Shown here: piece after piece, positions 37,034 to 46,980 of the stretch
Layout: the number at the start of each line of letters is the position of its first letter
Position numbering within the stretch: the first letter of the stretch is position 1
Source of the DNA: Vulcanimicrobiota bacterium
GTDB lineage: Bacteria > Vulcanimicrobiota > Vulcanimicrobiia > Vulcanimicrobiales > Vulcanimicrobiaceae
Assembly: GCA_027459645.1 (NCBI GenBank)
Contig: DAIDHQ010000028.1
Coordinates: forward strand, 186,001-250,000
Direction: 5' to 3'
Length of the DNA: 64,000 nucleotides
The notes under the pieces: model-generated
Told to the model about the DNA's origin: nothing
Seen by the model: the letters and a program-made list of their open reading frames with translations, nothing else
The model's database searches: none
Program-made: the position numbers and the translations under genes

Positions 37034-37049
37034 CGGGCCCTAGGGCCCG
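37034..37049. repeat. 16-bp perfect palindrome before efp
   Basis: CGGGCCCTAGGGCCCG reads the same on both strands and lies 15 bases after the flagellin stop and 14 before the efp ATG. It could act as a small hairpin ending flagellin transcripts (no T-run follows), or as an operator. A related GGCCCGGG follows at once. Function unknown. Confidence 0.6.
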
Positions 37050-37063
37050 TATTGGCCCGGGTC

Positions 37064-37627
37064 ATGATTTCGTCGAACGATCTCCGCAACGGCGTCACCG
37101 TCGTCGTTGACGGCAACCTCTGGACCGTCATCGAATTTCTTCACGTCAAGCCCGGCAAAGGCGCCGCATTCGTGCGCACCCGCCTCAAGAACGTCAAGAC
37201 CGGCACCACGCTCGAACGCACGTTCCGTGCGGGCGAGAAACTGGAACGCGCGACGGTCGACAACCGGCAGATGCAGATGCTCTATAACGATGCCGAAGGT
37301 TTCCATTTCATGGATCAGGAGTCGTTCGAGAACTTCACGCTGCAGCGCGAGTTGATCGGCGATCCGGCGGACTTCCTCAAGGACGGCATGGTCGTCGACG
37401 TGCAGCTTCACGAAGGCGTGCCGATCGGCGTCGATCTTCCGCCGCACGTCGAGTTGCGGATCGTCGAAACGGACCCCGGCTTTAAAGGCGACACCGCGAC
37501 GAATACCGGCAAGCCCGCGAAGCTCGAAACCGGCGCTACCGTCAACGTTCCGCTTTTCGTCAATCCGGGCGACGTCGTGCGCATCGACACCCGGGATCGC
37601 CGATACATCGGTCGCGTAAACGCCTAG
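37064..37627 (+). CDS. efp: translation elongation factor P
   Basis: The 187-residue protein starts at ATG 37064 (MISSNDLRNG, the canonical beginning); an in-frame TTG at 37052 is less likely. It shows the KOW-like domain with the modifiable lysine in KPGKGAAFVRTR (K32), and OB domains ending in VDTRDRRYIGR-type sequence. EF-P rescues ribosomes stalled at polyproline. That matters here because several proteins in this window are very proline-rich. No modification enzyme (EpmA, EarP) is nearby. Confidence 0.97.
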   Translation: MISSNDLRNGVTVVVDGNLWTVIEFLHVKPGKGAAFVRTRLKNVKTGTTLERTFRAGEKLERATVDNRQMQMLYNDAEGFHFMDQESFENFTLQRELIGDPADFLKDGMVVDVQLHEGVPIGVDLPPHVELRIVETDPGFKGDTATNTGKPAKLETGATVNVPLFVNPGDVVRIDTRDRRYIGRVNA

Positions 37628-37727
37628 CGGCGTCGTTTAAGGAAATCCGGGCCGATAAACGAAAGGGATGCGTACGCCGCGTCCCTTTCGCCTTGCTGCC
37701 CGCTTTTAGCCGCCGGGGGATTTGCCC

Positions 37728-39689
37728 GTGAACCGCCTTCTTCGAAAAATCTGGCTTCCCGCGCTGCTTTCGATCGTCGCGTCGGTCATCGGCCTGACGC
37801 TCTACCGGCTTCCGCTCGATACGCTTCCGGCGGTGAACCGTATCGCGGACTACTCGATCCTCAACTACGCGTGGCAAGATCTTTCGGGATCGTCCATCGC
37901 CGCGGCGCTCCACATTCCGGTCCAGGACGTCGACCGCCATGACGACCGCATCCGCTTGATTCGCATCGATGAAGAATCGATCGGCAATAAAGCCGCGGGC
38001 CTGGGCGGATTCCCGTTTCCGCGCTCCGTCTGGGGTAAGCTCCTCGATCGCTTGCATCAAGCCGGTGCGCGCGTGGTCGGCTTCGACGTCGACTTTATCG
38101 ACCCGCCCGCCAACCCGATCGACGACGTGAATTTCGCGGCCGGTCTGCGCAAACAACCGACGGTGCTTCCGTTCGTTTTAAACACGACCTCGGGAAGCCA
38201 ACTCGGCGTCGAGCCGCTCGATCCCAATCTTGCGCCGTTCGTGGCGGGCCAAGGATATACGACGGTCGGAAATCCCGGCGGAATACTGCTCGGTCAGCCG
38301 TACACGATCGACACCGCCAAGGTGCATTTCACCAGCTTTGCCACCCGCACGGCCGCCGTATTCGCCGGCAAGAAGGTGTCGTACGTCAACGCGCGGCGGG
38401 GGCTCTTCGGCGACACGCGCGTGCCGTTGCTCGACGGCGAAATGCTGCTGCTGCCGTTTCATCGCGAAGAGCGGCAAGACATCTCCCAACGCGTAGGTGC
38501 GGCCGATACCTCCGTGACCTTCATGCAAGGACTGAGCCTTGCCGACGCGCTGACCGAGCCGATTCCGGATCTGCGCGACTTCGTTTCCGGACGCGCCGTA
38601 CTCGTCGGCGCAACCGCGCAAGCACTGGGCGATTTCATCAGCACACCGTTCGGCCGTTTCCCCGGGGTCTATACCAACGCGCGTTTCATCGATCAACTGA
38701 TCAACGAAAAATTCATCGCGCCCGCCCCCGACTGGTTCGCCGCCGTGCTGATCTTCGCGTTGCCGTTGCTGCTGATGCTTACGATCACCCAATCGCGACA
38801 CGCGACGGCAGGCGCCGCAATCAGCATTCTGTTCATCCTCGCATATGCGGCGGCGACGATCGCCTACTACTCGGTCACGTTCGTCTGGATAGACACGATT
38901 CACGTCGCCATCGCGATGCTGCTATCGGTCATGTTCGTTTCGATCTATCGCATCGCTCGCGAGACCGCCGATCGCCGCATGGTGACGAACCTGTTCGGCA
39001 TGCACGTCAGCCCGGCGATCGTCAGCGACATCCTCTCTTCCGACGACCCGCGCGGCGCACTCGCCCTCAAAGGCAAAAAAGTCAAAGCCACCATCTTTTA
39101 CAGCGACATCCGCGGCTTTACCGCGATGTCCGAAACGATGACGCCGGAAGACATCTACGCGCAGCTCAACGAGTATTTCGAAGAGATGTGCGCCATCATC
39201 TTCCAGTACGGCGGCTACGTGGACAAGTTCATCGGCGACTGCGTCATGGCGGTCTTTTCGGCCCCATACCAAACGCCGTACGACGCGAAGAACGCCGTGC
39301 TCGCGGCCGTCGCGCAGCAGAAAAAGATCAAGGAACTCGCGGAAAAGTGGAAAGCGATGGGCAAGCGCGAGTTCACCGTCGGCATGGGCGTCAACACCGG
39401 CGACGTGGTCATGGGAAATCTTGGCGCCAGCTCGCGCATGAATTACACGGTTATCGGGGACAACGTCAATCTCGCGGCGCGTCTCTACAACGTCGCAAAG
39501 GCGGGCGAGATCATCATTAGCGACTACACCTATCAAGAAGTCCGGGACTTGGTGGTCGCGGAAGAGCGCGAACCCGTGCTCGTCAAGGGCAAAAAAGACC
39601 CGATCAAAATCTACAACATAACCGACGTCAAGGAAGGCGTCGCGGCTCCGACCAATGGGGCTGTCGCCCACGCCCCCCAACACGCATAA
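37728..39689 (+). CDS. CHASE2-sensor class III adenylate/guanylate cyclase
   Basis: The 653-residue protein has one N-terminal membrane helix, an extracytoplasmic CHASE2 domain (about 40-330, with IRLIRIDEESI and GARVVGFDVDF), three further helices, and a cytosolic cyclase domain. The catalytic region has both metal aspartates (YSDIRGFTAM and FIGDCVMAVF) and the NLAARL transition-state segment. It should turn an external signal into cAMP or cGMP. GTG 37728 is chosen because GGGGGA lies eight bases upstream; TTG 37722 is the alternative. No cyclic-nucleotide-binding protein is in the window. Confidence 0.93.
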   Translation: MNRLLRKIWLPALLSIVASVIGLTLYRLPLDTLPAVNRIADYSILNYAWQDLSGSSIAAALHIPVQDVDRHDDRIRLIRIDEESIGNKAAGLGGFPFPRSVWGKLLDRLHQAGARVVGFDVDFIDPPANPIDDVNFAAGLRKQPTVLPFVLNTTSGSQLGVEPLDPNLAPFVAGQGYTTVGNPGGILLGQPYTIDTAKVHFTSFATRTAAVFAGKKVSYVNARRGLFGDTRVPLLDGEMLLLPFHREERQDISQRVGAADTSVTFMQGLSLADALTEPIPDLRDFVSGRAVLVGATAQALGDFISTPFGRFPGVYTNARFIDQLINEKFIAPAPDWFAAVLIFALPLLLMLTITQSRHATAGAAISILFILAYAAATIAYYSVTFVWIDTIHVAIAMLLSVMFVSIYRIARETADRRMVTNLFGMHVSPAIVSDILSSDDPRGALALKGKKVKATIFYSDIRGFTAMSETMTPEDIYAQLNEYFEEMCAIIFQYGGYVDKFIGDCVMAVFSAPYQTPYDAKNAVLAAVAQQKKIKELAEKWKAMGKREFTVGMGVNTGDVVMGNLGASSRMNYTVIGDNVNLAARLYNVAKAGEIIISDYTYQEVRDLVVAEEREPVLVKGKKDPIKIYNITDVKEGVAAPTNGAVAHAPQHA

Positions 39690-39698
39690 TCGTCGGGC

Positions 39699-40472
39699 AT
39701 GAAGCTCGCCATCGAACTGTTCCTCGCCGCGTTCGCCTCGAGCGTATTCGGTTCGATGGTCGGCCTCGGGGGCGGCTTCATCCTCGTTCCCATCCTGCGC
39801 CTCTTCTTCGGCCTGCCGCCGGCCGAAGCGGCCGGAACCTCGCTCGTGCTCGTGACCGCCAATAGCGGGGCGGGCGCCACCACCTATCTGCTGCAAAAGC
39901 GCGTAGACGTCAAACTCGGCCTGATGTTCGCGATCGGGGGATTCCCGGGCGCGATCATCGGCGCCATCATGACCAAACACATCGCGCCGCAGGCGTTCGA
40001 CTGGCTCTTCGGCATCTTTCTCGTCGCCGTCGCGGTCGACATGATCTTCAACGCCCATAAACGGGTGGGCGCGCGCGCCGAGCACGACGTCGGCATACGT
40101 AAAGCGATGTCGTTTCGCATGGCGGTCGGCATCGGATTTCTCGTCGGGCTCGTTTCGAGTCTCTTTGGTATCGGCGGCGGCGTGATTGTCGTACCGTCAC
40201 TGCTCTATTTCTCGAGCTTGCCCGCGCATGCGATCAGCGCCACGTCACACTTCGTGCTGATCTTGACCTCCCCGACCGGTCTGGTCGTGCATTTCGCCCA
40301 GCACGACGTGATGCTTGCCGACATCATCCCGCTCGTGCTCGGCGGCCTGCTCGGCGGTCCCGTCGGCGCGCACCTGTCGCTCCGCTTGAAATCACCGCAG
40401 TTGCTCGTCATCGTCGGCATCGCGTTGATCTTCGTGGCCGGTTCGCTGGCCTTGCGCCACCTGATACACTAA
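39699..40472 (+). CDS. TSUP (TauE/SafE) family permease
   Basis: The 257-residue inner-membrane protein has about eight helices in two related halves, each opening with a Gly-rich motif: GSMVGLGGGFILVP and SSLFGIGGGVIVVP. TSUP proteins export or import sulfite, sulfoacetate or other organosulfur anions. The gene lies nine bases after the cyclase and seven before the MFS gene, so the three may be one transcript. The substrate cannot be deduced. Confidence 0.92.
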   Translation: MKLAIELFLAAFASSVFGSMVGLGGGFILVPILRLFFGLPPAEAAGTSLVLVTANSGAGATTYLLQKRVDVKLGLMFAIGGFPGAIIGAIMTKHIAPQAFDWLFGIFLVAVAVDMIFNAHKRVGARAEHDVGIRKAMSFRMAVGIGFLVGLVSSLFGIGGGVIVVPSLLYFSSLPAHAISATSHFVLILTSPTGLVVHFAQHDVMLADIIPLVLGGLLGGPVGAHLSLRLKSPQLLVIVGIALIFVAGSLALRHLIH

Positions 40473-40479
40473 AGAGTCC

Positions 40480-41706
40480 ATGGCCGCGGTCGCTCAAAAC
40501 GACGGGATCTTTGCATCCCGCGCGTTTCGTCAGTATTTTGCCGGACAGTCGCTCAGCATGCTGGGCGACGGCCTTCGCACGCTCGCCGTTCCGCTGCTCG
40601 CATTCCATCTGACGCATTCGGCGCTCTCGACCGGCACCGCGTTCATCTGCGAGATCGTGCCGTTCTCGCTCTTTTCACTGGTGGGGGGATCGCTGGCCGA
40701 CCGCGTCGACCGCAAATCGCTGATGATTGCCAGCGATGCGATCCGGTTTGTCATCATGACGCTCTTCGCCGTGCTGTACTGGCTGCACGCATTGACGCTG
40801 CCGATGATCTACGGCGGATTGGTGCTCATCTCGATCTGCGCCGCGGCGTTTTTGGGCGGTCAGGCCGCGAGCATTCCGTACCTGCTGGGTAAAGATCGCG
40901 CGACCCAAGCGATGGCGTCGCTGACGGCAGCCGAGAACACGAGCAACCTTATCACGCCGGTCGTTGGGGGCATCATCTTCGGGTGGTTCGGACCGCTGCC
41001 CGCGCTCGCGATCAACGCCGCCACCTACCTGGCTTCGCAAATCTCACTCTCGCGCATCGATACGCTCGGGCCGCAGAATCCGCACGGCATTCCCAATCTA
41101 CGGGAAGTGACGAGCGACGTCGGCATCGGATTTCGCACGCTCTTCTCCGACCCGGGCATGCGCGCGCAAGCGATCCTCGCGTTCTTCATGAACATCTTCG
41201 GTTGGGGCGCTTATGCAACGGTCATTCCGTTTCTCAAGCGCGATTTCGGCGCGAGCGATTCGTTCGTCGGACTCTTCTGGGGTTTGGTCGCCATCGGCAG
41301 CCTCGCCGGCTCGGCTCTTGCGGTGCGCACCGCGCGACGCTGGCCGTTCGGACGCGCCATCAGCATCGCCTACACGCTCGACGCGTTGCTTTTTCTGCCG
41401 GTTCCCTTCGTCAAGAGCGTGTGGCTCGTCGCGTTCTTTTGGGCGCTGACGAGCGGATGCGTGATGTACGAGTTCTCGCAGATCGTCGGCTTTCGCATGC
41501 GCGTGACGCCCGAGGCTCTCGTCGGGCGCATGATGGGCAGCGTGCGCGTGTTCGTACTCATGGGCATGGCGCCCGGCGTGCTCGCACTCGGATGGATCGC
41601 CGACCACCGCGATCCTCGCTGGGCGATGGCGGTCTCGGCGTTCGCCTATCTCGCCTTCGCGCTTACGGTGTGGCTGATACCGGCCATCCGCAACGAGACG
41701 CGCTAA
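40480..41706 (+). CDS. MFS transporter, DHA3-like efflux type
   Basis: The 408-residue protein has 12 predicted helices. The MFS loop motif GGSLADRVDRKSLM follows helix 2, and the opening SRAFRQYFAGQSLSMLGDGL is typical of macrolide/enterobactin-type DHA3 exporters. It likely expels a small hydrophobic compound using the proton gradient. Its TAA stop overlaps the amidase TAG stop on the other strand. No regulator gene lies beside it. Confidence 0.9.
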   Translation: MAAVAQNDGIFASRAFRQYFAGQSLSMLGDGLRTLAVPLLAFHLTHSALSTGTAFICEIVPFSLFSLVGGSLADRVDRKSLMIASDAIRFVIMTLFAVLYWLHALTLPMIYGGLVLISICAAAFLGGQAASIPYLLGKDRATQAMASLTAAENTSNLITPVVGGIIFGWFGPLPALAINAATYLASQISLSRIDTLGPQNPHGIPNLREVTSDVGIGFRTLFSDPGMRAQAILAFFMNIFGWGAYATVIPFLKRDFGASDSFVGLFWGLVAIGSLAGSALAVRTARRWPFGRAISIAYTLDALLFLPVPFVKSVWLVAFFWALTSGCVMYEFSQIVGFRMRVTPEALVGRMMGSVRVFVLMGMAPGVLALGWIADHRDPRWAMAVSAFAYLAFALTVWLIPAIRNETR

Positions 41707-43175
41707 ACCGGCTGCGTACCGCTCCATACCGGCGGCCGGCGATCGAACCACGGGCGCGCGCGTTCGAGCTGCCCCGCAAGGGAGAACAGCGTCGCTTCAT
41801 CGTTCCAGCGTCCCGCGAATTGCACGCCGATCGGTAAGCCGGTCTCGCTCCAAAAGAGCGGAACCGACATCGCGGGTTGACCGGTAAGATTAAAGACCGG
41901 CGTATACGGCAGCCAGTCGAACATGCGCGCCGAGATGTCGCGCGCCGCTTTTCGCATCAAGGCGGATGAGCGCAGGCGTGTCAGCACGGCGATCAGCAAC
42001 TCTTCATTCTTCGTCAATGCGAGTTCGCCGATCGTGACCGGAGGCGCGGCGAGCGTCGGCGTGAGCAGTACGTCGTACTTCTGCATGAAGCGCGCGAAGC
42101 GGTCGATCAATTGTCGTTGGCGGTACGCGGCGGTCGTGAGTTCGTCGGCCGGCAAAACGCGCGCGATCGTCAGCATCGCTTGCGTGGCGGGTTCCAAATC
42201 GTCGTGCATGCGAAGGCGGACGTGCGGCGTGGGATTTCCGGAACCGAGTTGCCATCCGGTTTGACTTGCGAAGAATAGCAAGAGCGCATAGGACATCGAC
42301 GGGTAATCGATGCCTTGCGGCTCGTCTTCCACCACGCTGTGCCCGAGCGATTCGCAAAGGCGGGCCGCGTCGTCGAGCGCGGCGCGCGCTTCGCCGGAGA
42401 TGCCGTGTCCGAGCATCGGACCGCGCACGACGGCCACGCGCAACGGCTTTGGATCTGTGGCGACATCGTCCAGAAATCGCGTGCGATCGTACCCGGCTTC
42501 GTCCAGAAAGGCCGCACTGTCGCGGACGCTTCGAGCGATCACGTGATCGACGTTTGCTTCGCCGATGACGCCGCCGGTCGTGCGCGTCCGTCCACGCGTC
42601 GGCTTCATCCCGAAGAGGCCCGTACAACTGGCAGGGATACGGATCGAGCCGCCCATGTCGTTTCCGTGCGCCATCGGCACCACGCCGGCCGCACACAAGG
42701 CGGCACTGCCGCCGCTGGAGCCACCGGGCGTTCGGGCGGTATCCCAGGGGTTAAGGCACGGTCCGAAGAGCCGCGGCTCCGTGCAGGGCATCAGGCCGAA
42801 CTCGGGCGTACTGGTCTTGGCGAAGGGGTTGAGGCCGGCGCCGAGCGCGGCGTCGATCAGGGGCGAGTTCTCGGCGGGGACGTAGGCCGCAAAGTAGCGG
42901 CTTCCCATCGACAGCGGGGCGCCCGCAAGCGCGGGACCGAGGTCTTTCACCAGGAACGGCACCCCGGCGAAGCGGCCGGTGCAGGCATCTTCCGCAGCCC
43001 TCTTCTGCGCCGCTTCGAACAGCCGCACGGTGGTCGCGTTGAGGATCGGATTCACGCGCTCGAGCCGCTCGATCGCCTCGGCCAACAATTCGGCCGGCGC
43101 GACGTCGCGCGAGCGGACCAACGAGGCTAAGCCTAAGGCGTCCGACGTCTCATACCTTGCGGAAATCGCTGTCAT
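41703..43175 (-). CDS. amidase signature family hydrolase
   Basis: The 490-residue enzyme has the Ser-cisSer-Lys machinery: Lys in PFLVKDLG, the Gly/Ser stretch TPGGSSGGSAAL with the cis-Ser, and the nucleophile in GNDMGGSIRIPAS. It hydrolyses an amide to acid and ammonia. GatA is unlikely, since no gatB or gatC is near and the sequence lacks GatA-specific features. ATG 43175 is chosen over a TTG at 43223. It is convergent with the MFS gene, with overlapping stops. Confidence 0.92.
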   Translation of the reverse strand: MTAISARYETSDALGLASLVRSRDVAPAELLAEAIERLERVNPILNATTVRLFEAAQKRAAEDACTGRFAGVPFLVKDLGPALAGAPLSMGSRYFAAYVPAENSPLIDAALGAGLNPFAKTSTPEFGLMPCTEPRLFGPCLNPWDTARTPGGSSGGSAALCAAGVVPMAHGNDMGGSIRIPASCTGLFGMKPTRGRTRTTGGVIGEANVDHVIARSVRDSAAFLDEAGYDRTRFLDDVATDPKPLRVAVVRGPMLGHGISGEARAALDDAARLCESLGHSVVEDEPQGIDYPSMSYALLLFFASQTGWQLGSGNPTPHVRLRMHDDLEPATQAMLTIARVLPADELTTAAYRQRQLIDRFARFMQKYDVLLTPTLAAPPVTIGELALTKNEELLIAVLTRLRSSALMRKAARDISARMFDWLPYTPVFNLTGQPAMSVPLFWSETGLPIGVQFAGRWNDEATLFSLAGQLERARPWFDRRPPVWSGTQPV

Positions 43176-43334
43176 CGAACCGTCGTTCGACGACGCGGCT
43201 CGTGCCGCTTTTGTATGGGTCAAACCGGGCTTTTGTAAAGCTTGCGCAAATCGTTAGGGCGGGAGACCTAATGGGCGCGCAAGTATCCGCGGCAACACCC
43301 GAAATTGTATGTACCGGACACTACGAGGTGCGCA

Positions 43335-43484
43335 ATGCAAGACGTTCCCGACGACATGTGCGTCATTGAGGAATGGATGATCGAGTTACTCGAGGACGAC
43401 CGTCCTATGGAGCTCGGTTCGGAACAACAGATAAGCGACGGGTTGCATTGGATGTATCGCGCGTCGCTCATTCGCTACAGCTAG
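43335..43484 (+). CDS. 49-residue acidic small protein
   Basis: An ATG at 43335 is preceded by GAGGTG at a six-base spacing. The frame runs 49 codons to TAG. The product is strongly acidic and hydrophobic in alternation (VIEEWMIELLEDDRPMELG), with helix-forming potential and a Trp/Tyr-rich end (HWMYRASLIRYS). No family is recognised. It stands alone between the divergent amidase start and the MBL gene. Support comes from the ribosome site and codon usage only. Confidence 0.55.
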   Translation: MQDVPDDMCVIEEWMIELLEDDRPMELGSEQQISDGLHWMYRASLIRYS

Positions 43485-43574
43485 CGCGCTTCGCCGCCGG
43501 CTAGGGCTTTTGGCCTCGCTCCGGTTCTCCGCGCGGACCTTCTCGATCCAGACTCGTCGTGGCCATCATGAGCC

Positions 43575-44870
43575 ATGGCGGCTTTCACGTGGCTGAACCA
43601 CGCCGGCTTTATCTTCGAGGAGGACGACGTGCGTTTGGCCTGCGACCCGTGGTTGACGGGCGCGGCCTTTAATCGCGGATGGCGTCTGATCTCCGCAAGC
43701 CGTTTCGATCCCGGCGATTTCCGTGCCGTCACGCACATCTGGTTTTCGCATCAGCATCCCGATCATTTCAGTCCCGCGGACCTGCGCGCGATCGAACCGG
43801 AGGTACGCGCCGAAATCACCGTGCTCTATCACGAAACGATCGACAAGAAGATCGTGCGCTTCTGCAAAGCGCTGGGTTTTAAAGAGGCGGTCGAACTTCG
43901 AAACGACCGATGGCATCAGCTTACGCCGCGCGTACGCGTACTCTGCAACGGCTGGTCCGATCGCGATTCGTGGCTTGCGGTCGAAACACCCGAACACACG
44001 GTTTTGAACCTCAACGACTGCGTGGTAGACACCCCCGCACTCGCCGAGCAGATCGCGGCGCGGGTTCCCCGGCCCGACGTTCTGCTGACGCAGTTTTCAT
44101 TTGCCAACTGGGCGGGAAATCCGCAAGACGTCGCATTTCGCCGCGCTCACGCGCTTGAAAAGCTCGATCGCATCCGGCTTCAGTGTGAGGCGCTCTCGCC
44201 GCGCTACGTCGTACCGTTCGCCAGCTTCGTGTATTTCTGCCACGAAGAAAACTTCTATCACAACGCGGAGATGAACCGCGCCGGCGACGTCGCACGCTTC
44301 GTCGAAAACGAGCTCGGACGCATTCCGGTGCTCATGTATCCCGGCGATCGCTGGCCCATCGGTGAAGCGCACGACTGGCGCGTCGCGGCGCGGCGCTACG
44401 ATCGCGATTTCGAACGGTGCATCGCCGAGGGACCGTGCGAACGGCGCAAACCCGTGGACCCGGCGGCATTGGAACGCGCCGCGAACGAATTTCTACGCCG
44501 CATCAAGAAACGCAATCCGCTACTGCCGTTTCTTCCGCGCATGTCGGCGACGATCGAGCTCTTCGACGACGGACGCCGCATGCACGTATCGCTGGAAGGA
44601 TTGCGAACGACGACGCAGGAGCCGGACATACGCATGAGCGCCGACAGCCTGCTCTTCGCCTTGCGCGCGCCTTGGGGTTCGAACGCGCTCGCCGTGAACG
44701 GTCGTTACACCGAAACGCATCCCGGCAGCGCGCGGCGGTTCTTCAATCTTTTCCGCGCCGCAGACTTAAACGACCACGGCAAGGGCTTCGACGGCGCGTG
44801 GCTGAGAAAAACGATAGGGGCCCGCATTCGCAAGCCCCTACGTCGACTGCTACCCGCCCGAGGCGGATAA
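43575..44870 (+). CDS. MBL-fold metallohydrolase
   Basis: The 431-residue protein has the metallo-beta-lactamase metal motif FSHQHPDHF near residue 58 and an opening WLNHAGFIFEEDDVRLACDPW similar to UlaG-like and CMP-sialate hydroxylase-related hydrolases. The last 150 residues form an additional domain of unknown role. Candidate later ligands (NDCVVD, FASFVYFCHEEN) are present. Cytosolic; substrate unknown. It is convergent with fumC. Confidence 0.8.
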   Translation: MAAFTWLNHAGFIFEEDDVRLACDPWLTGAAFNRGWRLISASRFDPGDFRAVTHIWFSHQHPDHFSPADLRAIEPEVRAEITVLYHETIDKKIVRFCKALGFKEAVELRNDRWHQLTPRVRVLCNGWSDRDSWLAVETPEHTVLNLNDCVVDTPALAEQIAARVPRPDVLLTQFSFANWAGNPQDVAFRRAHALEKLDRIRLQCEALSPRYVVPFASFVYFCHEENFYHNAEMNRAGDVARFVENELGRIPVLMYPGDRWPIGEAHDWRVAARRYDRDFERCIAEGPCERRKPVDPAALERAANEFLRRIKKRNPLLPFLPRMSATIELFDDGRRMHVSLEGLRTTTQEPDIRMSADSLLFALRAPWGSNALAVNGRYTETHPGSARRFFNLFRAADLNDHGKGFDGAWLRKTIGARIRKPLRRLLPARGG

Positions 44871-44887
44871 ACGTTCGGCGAAAACGA

Positions 44888-46321
44888 TTACTTGGGGTAC
44901 GTCATCTCTTTGGGAACGACGTATCGATCGAATTCGTCGGAGCTCACGTGCCCGAGCGAAAGCGCCGCTTCTTTGAGCGTCGTTCCCTCGTGGTGGGCCT
45001 TCTTCGCGATCTCGGCGGCCTTGTCGTAGCCGATCTTCGGCGAAAGCGCCGTCACGGTCATCAACGACTCCGCAAGATACTTCTTGATGACCGGTTCGTT
45101 CGCTTGAAGTCCTTCCACGGCATGTTCGCGGAACATCGTGCACGTGTCGCGCAGCAGATGGCAGCTATGCAAGAAGTTCGCGATCATCACCGGGTTAAAC
45201 ACGTTGAGTTCGAAGTTGCCTTGCGACGCGCCGAAGCTAATCGCCGCATCGTTGCCGAAGACCTGGGCGACGACCATCGTCATCGCTTCGGACTGCGTCG
45301 GATTGACCTTGCCCGGCATGATCGAGCTGCCCGGTTCGTTTTCCGGAAGGATCAACTCGCCGATGCCCGCTCGCGGACCCGAAGCGAGCCAACGGATGTC
45401 GTTGGCGATCTTCATTAATGCGACCGCAAGCGTCTTGAGCGCGCCCGAGGCAAAGACGAAGTCGTCGTGCGAGGCAAGTGCCGTGAATTTGTTCGGATGC
45501 GAGCGGAACGGAAGATTCGTCAGCTCGGCCAGCTTCTTCGCCATGCGTTCCGCGAACTCGGGATGCGCGTTGAGGCCGGTGCCGACGGCCGTGCCGCCGA
45601 TCGCCAGATCGTAGATGTGTTCCACCGCCTCTTTGATCGCGACGATCGCACGGTCGAGCTGCGTCACGTACCCGGAGAATTCCTGACCGAGCGTGAGCGG
45701 CGTCGCATCTTGAAGGTGCGTGCGGCCGACCTTCACGAGGTCCTTCCATTGCTTCGCCTTAACCTCGAGTGCGTCGCGCAGCTTGGCGACCGCCGGAAGC
45801 ATATGGTGCACGGCTTCGGCCGCCGCCATGTGCATCGCCGTCGGGAACGTGTCGTTCGAGGACTGCGACATATTGACGTGATCGTTGGGGTGAACGGGCT
45901 TCTTCGAACCCATCTCGCCGCCGGCGATTTCGATCGCACGATTCGAGATGACTTCGTTGACGTTCATGTTCGTCTGCGTGCCCGAGCCGGTCTGCCAGAT
46001 ACGCAGCGGGAAGTGCGCGTCGAGCTTGCCGGCGATCACTTCGTCTGCGGCTTGCACGATCAGCTTCGTCTTCTCGTCGTCGAGCTTGCCCAGATCGTGA
46101 TTGACGAGCGCCGCCGCTTTTTTCAGCTGCGCCATCGCAACGATCACTTGCTTCGGCATGACATCGCGGGGCCACGTGCCCTCGCCGATGTCGAAGTGGA
46201 TGAGCGAACGCGCCGATTGCGCGCCGTAATACTTGTCGGCGGGAACGTCGATCTTGCCCATCGAGTCGGTCTCGACGCGCGTCTTCACGTGCCCGTTGGT
46301 GGCGGTGTTTGTCGTCGTCAT
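44888..46321 (-). CDS. fumC: class II fumarate hydratase
   Basis: The 477-residue enzyme interconverts fumarate and malate in the TCA cycle. The superfamily signature [11 protein letters not shown] is intact, as are [25 protein letters not shown] and [10 protein letters not shown]. Being iron-free, it resists oxidants. ATG 46321 is selected; an in-frame ATG at 46330 adds three residues. The first 20 or so residues are a non-conserved extension ([18 protein letters not shown]). Aspartase and argininosuccinate lyase are less likely given the N-terminal motif [11 protein letters not shown]. Confidence 0.95.
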   Translation of the reverse strand: MTTTNTATNGHVKTRVETDSMGKIDVPADKYYGAQSARSLIHFDIGEGTWPRDVMPKQVIVAMAQLKKAAALVNHDLGKLDDEKTKLIVQAADEVIAGKLDAHFPLRIWQTGSGTQTNMNVNEVISNRAIEIAGGEMGSKKPVHPNDHVNMSQSSNDTFPTAMHMAAAEAVHHMLPAVAKLRDALEVKAKQWKDLVKVGRTHLQDATPLTLGQEFSGYVTQLDRAIVAIKEAVEHIYDLAIGGTAVGTGLNAHPEFAERMAKKLAELTNLPFRSHPNKFTALASHDDFVFASGALKTLAVALMKIANDIRWLASGPRAGIGELILPENEPGSSIMPGKVNPTQSEAMTMVVAQVFGNDAAISFGASQGNFELNVFNPVMIANFLHSCHLLRDTCTMFREHAVEGLQANEPVIKKYLAESLMTVTALSPKIGYDKAAEIAKKAHHEGTTLKEAALSLGHVSSDEFDRYVVPKEMTYPK

Positions 46322-46395
46322 GGCCCCCATATCTTGGCGCTCGCCGGGGGCCTTCCGCCTGGACTTTCGTCGGCGGCGAGGCAGCCGAGCGGGCT

Positions 46396-46944
46396 CTAGC
46401 CGGGGCCGCCCCTCGCGGCACGCGCGTTTTCGACGGTCGTACCCACCGCTTCGAGCGAGGTGATTTCGTAGATCGTCAGGGGGAAGCGCGGGTTGAAGCG
46501 CCGTTTGTCGCACCGGGCGCAGCTGACCGGCTTGCCGGGCTTCTTCCGCCGTAAGACCTCGAATCCGCAGTGCTCGCAGCGCAAGATGTAGCGCTTCGAC
46601 GACTCGTTGAACGCGCGAACGTTTCCGAGGTCGTGATAGATCGAGGTCAGCCCCAGATCGCGCATCTTGCGCTTGAAGCGCGGACCATGACCCATGTCAC
46701 GAAATTTCGCAAAGCACCATGCATGCACCATTTCGTGCAGCAGCGTCTCTTCCAGCGCCTGCGGATACTTCTGGAAATGCTTGGGCGAGAGCTCGATCAG
46801 CAGCGGCGTGCGATAGGTGATCCGGCCGGCCGAGTTCGAAAAGCGAGCGTTGTAACGGATGCGGCAGTCGGGGATCTCGCCGTTGAAATGCTGATAATTC
46901 AAGCGGGCGAACAGGAGCTGAAGATCGGCTTCCGACGGGATCAC
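46396..46944 (-). CDS. SprT-like zinc metalloprotein
   Basis: The 182-residue protein has a HExxH active site (LLHEMVHAW), a third ligand in [10 protein letters not shown], and a C-terminal zinc ribbon of two CxxC pairs (CEHCG, CARC). The SprT/Spartan family includes DNA-protein-crosslink proteases. GTG 46944 ([11 protein letters not shown]) is the best start; TTG 46992 would overlap the divergent TPR gene by 12 bases. The ribosome site is not obvious, so the N-terminus is uncertain. Confidence 0.85.
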   Translation of the reverse strand: MIPSEADLQLLFARLNYQHFNGEIPDCRIRYNARFSNSAGRITYRTPLLIELSPKHFQKYPQALEETLLHEMVHAWCFAKFRDMGHGPRFKRKMRDLGLTSIYHDLGNVRAFNESSKRYILRCEHCGFEVLRRKKPGKPVSCARCDKRRFNPRFPLTIYEITSLEAVGTTVENARAARGGPG

Positions 46945-46980
46945 AAATGAAAATTTCGCCGGGCGTCCAAACGAATCTTC

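Noticed and set aside
43176-43334. Possible frameshifted amidase extension or other gene upstream of the small acidic protein
   Set aside because: The only in-frame extension starts at TTG and adds non-conserved residues; nothing else in the gap is supported.
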